Source of the DNA: an uncultured Acidimicrobiales bacterium
GTDB taxonomy: Bacteria; Actinomycetota; Acidimicrobiia; Acidimicrobiales; SZUA-35
Reading direction: 5' to 3'
Length of the DNA: 64,000 nucleotides
NCBI GenBank assembly: GCA_937922805.1
Contig: CALAJV010000004.1
Coordinates: forward strand, 62,001-126,000
In this document: piece after piece, positions 61,797-64,000 of the stretch
How positions within the stretch are numbered: the stretch's first letter is position 1
Layout: each line of letters starts with the position of its first letter
Position numbers and translations under genes: made by a program
The notes under the pieces: generated by a model
Database searches by the model: none
What the model saw: the letters and a program-made list of their open reading frames with translations, nothing else
Told to the model about the DNA's origin: nothing

Positions 61797-62254
61797 CCGA
61801 TAATCCCCCGTCCCAAGTAAGCTCTGACTCGGCGGGAGGTGGTCTAGAGCGGCCAATTGCATCTCTTGGATACGTTATTTTTTATGTGCCAGATGTGGCC
61901 GCCGCTCTAGAGTTCTACGTCGCCGCCTTTGGCTTCACACAACGTTTCGTTACTCCCGAGAACGACTACGGCGAACTCGACACCGGCACGACCACCTTGG
62001 CTTTTGTTTCCCACGAGTTGGCAACCTCGAACTTGAGCGATGCTGGTGGCTTCGTCGCTCTCGATTCGGCGGAACGACCCTTTGGGGGGTCCATCACCGT
62101 GGTAACCCCAGACGTTGATGCTTCTCTAACGGCAGCGCTGTCGGCGGGGGCCCAGGTTTACGCCGAACCGAAACAAAAACCGTGGGGCCAAACAGTCGCT
62201 TACGCCCTTGATCCTTTTGGCCTTCTGATCGAAATTGCTACTGCGATGGGCTAG
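61793..62254 (+). CDS. VOC-family (glyoxalase/dioxygenase-like) protein
   Basis: A 153-residue vicinal-oxygen-chelate protein. Seen: LGYVIFYVPDVAAALEFYVAAFGFTQRF, TLAFVSHELA, ITVVTPDVDASLTAALSAGAQVYAEPKQKPWGQTVAYALDPFGLLIEI. The pattern of small residues and the final Glu suggests a metal site, though only some ligands are clear. Its ATG overlaps the stop of the fusion gene, so the two are co-translated. It may act on the same small-molecule pathway or in detoxification. Confidence 0.85.
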   Translation: MTDNPPSQVSSDSAGGGLERPIASLGYVIFYVPDVAAALEFYVAAFGFTQRFVTPENDYGELDTGTTTLAFVSHELATSNLSDAGGFVALDSAERPFGGSITVVTPDVDASLTAALSAGAQVYAEPKQKPWGQTVAYALDPFGLLIEIATAMG

Positions 62255-62304
62255 CGACGTGACCCGGATCATCAGATCAACGGGAATTTGGGTAGATTAG
62301 CGAC

Positions 62305-62655
62305 ATGACGAAACCAGTAGGACCTTACACCCCCATCGTTAAAGCTGGCCCATGGCTCGTGTCTTCCGGACAAATCGGGATTAAGGATGGAGCAGTGGTT
62401 GAAGGTGGAATTGCTGCTCAATGCACCCAAGCGTTGACAAACCTTAAAGAACTATTTGAAGGTCAAGGCTCGTCGCTAAGCGCGATCACCAAGACCACAG
62501 TGTTTCTCACCACGATGGATCACTACGCCGAAATGAATGAGCTGTACATGGCTGCGTTTGGAGATCATCGACCGGCTCGATCGGCCGTCGCGGTAGCGCA
62601 ATTACCTCTCGGTGCTTTAATGGAAATCGAAGCCACCGCCTACGTCGGAGAATAG
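62305..62655 (+). CDS. RidA/YjgF family enamine deaminase
   Basis: A 116-residue protein. RidA hydrolyses reactive enamines and imines made by PLP enzymes. Seen: YTPIVKAGPWLVSSGQIG, TTVFLTTMDHYAEMNELYMAAFG, and RPARSAVAVAQLPLGALMEIEATAYVG, with the substrate-binding Arg. The trimeric fold and length are typical. It follows the VOC gene by 50 bp and may share the operon, forming a small-molecule repair or catabolic cluster. Confidence 0.92.
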   Translation: MTKPVGPYTPIVKAGPWLVSSGQIGIKDGAVVEGGIAAQCTQALTNLKELFEGQGSSLSAITKTTVFLTTMDHYAEMNELYMAAFGDHRPARSAVAVAQLPLGALMEIEATAYVGE

Positions 62656-62657
62656 AA

Positions 62658-62816
62658 GTGCTCGAAATAGTCATCATCGCCGTCGTACTCGTTTTCGTGA
62701 TTCCTGTCGGCTTCATCATGAGCACCTCGATCGCAGCGGCCGCAATCGGCGCGCTGATGAAAGACAACGCCGAACTGATCGATCCTGAAAGCGAACTGAT
62801 CGAGACCAACATCTAG
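62658..62816 (+). CDS. Small single-helix membrane protein (52 aa)
   Basis: The reading frame starts at GTG 62658, just two bases after the RidA stop, and ends at TAG 62816. The product has one hydrophobic helix (LEIVIIAVVLVFVIPVGFIM) and a charged tail (KDNAELIDPESELIETNI). No Shine-Dalgarno distinct from the RidA coding end is clear; translational coupling may be used. I do not recognise the family. Confidence 0.55.
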   Translation: MLEIVIIAVVLVFVIPVGFIMSTSIAAAAIGALMKDNAELIDPESELIETNI

Positions 62817-62919
62817 CTCTAGTTCGGTCAGCGGGTCGGTAGTTGTCGGCCGTGGCCAACCCGGACTCGGCCGTAGTATTGGCCGATGAGGTCTCCTCTC
62901 GGCTGGTACATTTGTTGCC

Positions 62920-64000
62920 GTGATCGATCTACGTCGCCTTCGGGCAGAACAGGCATACCAAACCGGCATCGAAAGTAAGGGCGTAAGCTCTGATGTCATC
63001 AACCGAGTTCTCGAACTTGACGAGGCTCACCGGAGCGCTCTCGGCGCGGTTGAAGAGATGCGATCCGAAGCCAACGCTGCAGCCAAAGCAGTTGGCAAAC
63101 TAAAAGATAAAGATGAACGCGACGCCAAGATCGCCGAGAACAGTGTCTTCAAAGCCAAACTGGGTGAAGCCGAAGCCGCTCTGGCCACTCAGCAACAAGA
63201 GCTAACCGAGCTTGCGTTGACTATGCCAAACCCGTGCCATGAGTCTGTTCCGCTGGGAGGCGAAGAAGACTTCCGAGTTGAAAATACTGTCGGCGAGCAA
63301 TCTTCTGCTCCAGCCTACGACCATGGAGCAGTCGGGGAACTACTCGGTGTGGTCGACACGAAGCGAGCGGTGCGGATGTCGGGCAGTCGGTTCGCCTACG
63401 TCATGGGCGATGCGGTTCGGCTGCAAATGGCGTTGGTTCAGTGGACTCTGGCGAAGGTGGCCGAACACGGCTTCACCCCGGTTATAACGCCGGTACTGGT
63501 CCGCGAAGAGATGATGGAACTGGCTGGATTCTTTCCGACCGACCGAAACCAGGTCTATGAGGTAGCCGAGGATGAGCTATACCTAATTGGCACGTCAGAA
63601 ATAGCGTTAGCTGGTCTCCACCGAGAGGAGCGGATCGACGCTACGGATCTCCCCGTTCGCTATGCCGGTTATTCCAGCTGTTTCCGCCGAGAGGCAGGAA
63701 CCTACGGCAAAGACACAAGCGGTCTGTTCCGAGTCCATCAGTTCGACAAGGTTGAGATGTTTGTCTACGCCGACCCAGAGAAATCTTGGGAAGAGCTCGA
63801 ACTGCTACGCCAAATTGAAGAAGAGATTGTTGGTGGGCTTGAGCTTCCGTATCGAGTTATTACTGTGGCGTCGGGCGACCTTGGCGCTGCGGCAGCCAAG
63901 AAGTACGACCTTGAAGTGTGGCTTCCGTCAGAGCAGAGATACCGCGAGGTCACATCGTGCTCGAACTACACCGACTTCTCAGCCCGCAGGATGAACACCA
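62920..64000 (+). CDS. serS: Seryl-tRNA synthetase, 3' end outside window
   Basis: Charges tRNA-Ser, and in a Sec-using organism also tRNA-Sec, with serine. The visible 360 codons begin at GTG 62920 with VIDLRRLRAEQAYQTGIESK. The N-terminal coiled-coil arm (residues about 25-100) binds the long variable arm of tRNA. Class II motif 2 appears in SSCFRREAGTYGKDTSGLFRVHQFDKVEMF, preceded by YLIGTSEIALAGLH, and the window ends inside the active site (VTSCSNYTDFSARRMNT). Normal length is about 420, so roughly 60 residues are missing. Confidence 0.95.
   Translation, partial: MIDLRRLRAEQAYQTGIESKGVSSDVINRVLELDEAHRSALGAVEEMRSEANAAAKAVGKLKDKDERDAKIAENSVFKAKLGEAEAALATQQQELTELALTMPNPCHESVPLGGEEDFRVENTVGEQSSAPAYDHGAVGELLGVVDTKRAVRMSGSRFAYVMGDAVRLQMALVQWTLAKVAEHGFTPVITPVLVREEMMELAGFFPTDRNQVYEVAEDELYLIGTSEIALAGLHREERIDATDLPVRYAGYSSCFRREAGTYGKDTSGLFRVHQFDKVEMFVYADPEKSWEELELLRQIEEEIVGGLELPYRVITVASGDLGAAAAKKYDLEVWLPSEQRYREVTSCSNYTDFSARRMNT

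Overview
The window reads as a chromosomal segment of a free-living actinobacterium, most likely class Acidimicrobiia and probably marine. That placement is inferred, not computed. Supporting signs are a WhiB protein, a paired ArsA-like ATPase locus next to an NfeD gene, a DUF4214 domain on a secreted M23 peptidase, DrrA/DrrB and ABC-F transport ATPases, many lipoproteins with Asp/Glu/Thr-rich linkers, an ectoine hydrolase gene at the left edge, and moderate rather than very high G+C. Genes are densely packed on both strands. I see no insertion sequence, prophage or CRISPR array, so this looks like core genome with scattered accessory genes.

Layout. 1-12.2 kb: ectoine hydrolase (cut by the edge), a trans-sulfuration PLP enzyme, an SPFH protein, YaaA, an acidic repeat lipoprotein, an amidohydrolase coupled to a CobW GTPase, a CDP-alcohol phosphatidyltransferase, a CcdA/thioredoxin pair and an ABC exporter. 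12.2-24.8 kb: ABC-F ATPase, a cupredoxin lipoprotein with a polytopic membrane protein, a decayed cation-efflux gene, a degenerate GGDEF protein, a cyclophilin, aspartokinase and aspartate-semialdehyde dehydrogenase, MazG, an aquaporin, a GcvR-like ACT protein, a DM13 protein and an MpaB-type oxygenase. 24.8-33.3 kb: M23-DUF4214 exoprotein, gcvH behind a tandem glycine riboswitch, a secreted propeller/LamG-like protein with a thioredoxin-like lipoprotein, an orphan OmpR regulator, tRNA-Pro(CGG), a class V aminotransferase, and a receiver and STAS pair.

33.1-48.8 kb: a 68-bp tandem repeat, two ArsA-like ATPases diverging from an NfeD-GH9 pair, DUF4184 protein, serine hydrolase, WhiB, SelB and SelA, FxsA, a metallo-beta-lactamase-fold protein without its metal ligands, a DUF5655-like protein, a P-loop kinase-like protein and an aminoglycoside phosphotransferase-like protein. 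49-64 kb: a 993-residue exported protein of unknown function, a second class V aminotransferase, ErpA, Mrp, a mechanosensitive-channel locus around an ECF sigma/anti-sigma pair, a six-hairpin array, a Tat-type lipoprotein, a compact [2Fe-2S]/molybdopterin fusion with VOC and RidA genes, and serS running off the right edge.

The most unusual signal is the hairpin array at 58831-59060. Its stems are unrelated in sequence, but four apical loops share CCCTCA and the two outer loops share GGGCGAC. The 68-bp repeat at 33112-33247 is similar in kind: its hairpin survives sequence change through G-T wobble pairs. Other points of interest are the miniature molybdenum-hydroxylase fusion, the mechanosensitive/ECF locus, the glycine-riboswitch gcvH, two tRNA-fragment-like elements and selenocysteine machinery with no visible tRNA-Sec or selenoprotein.
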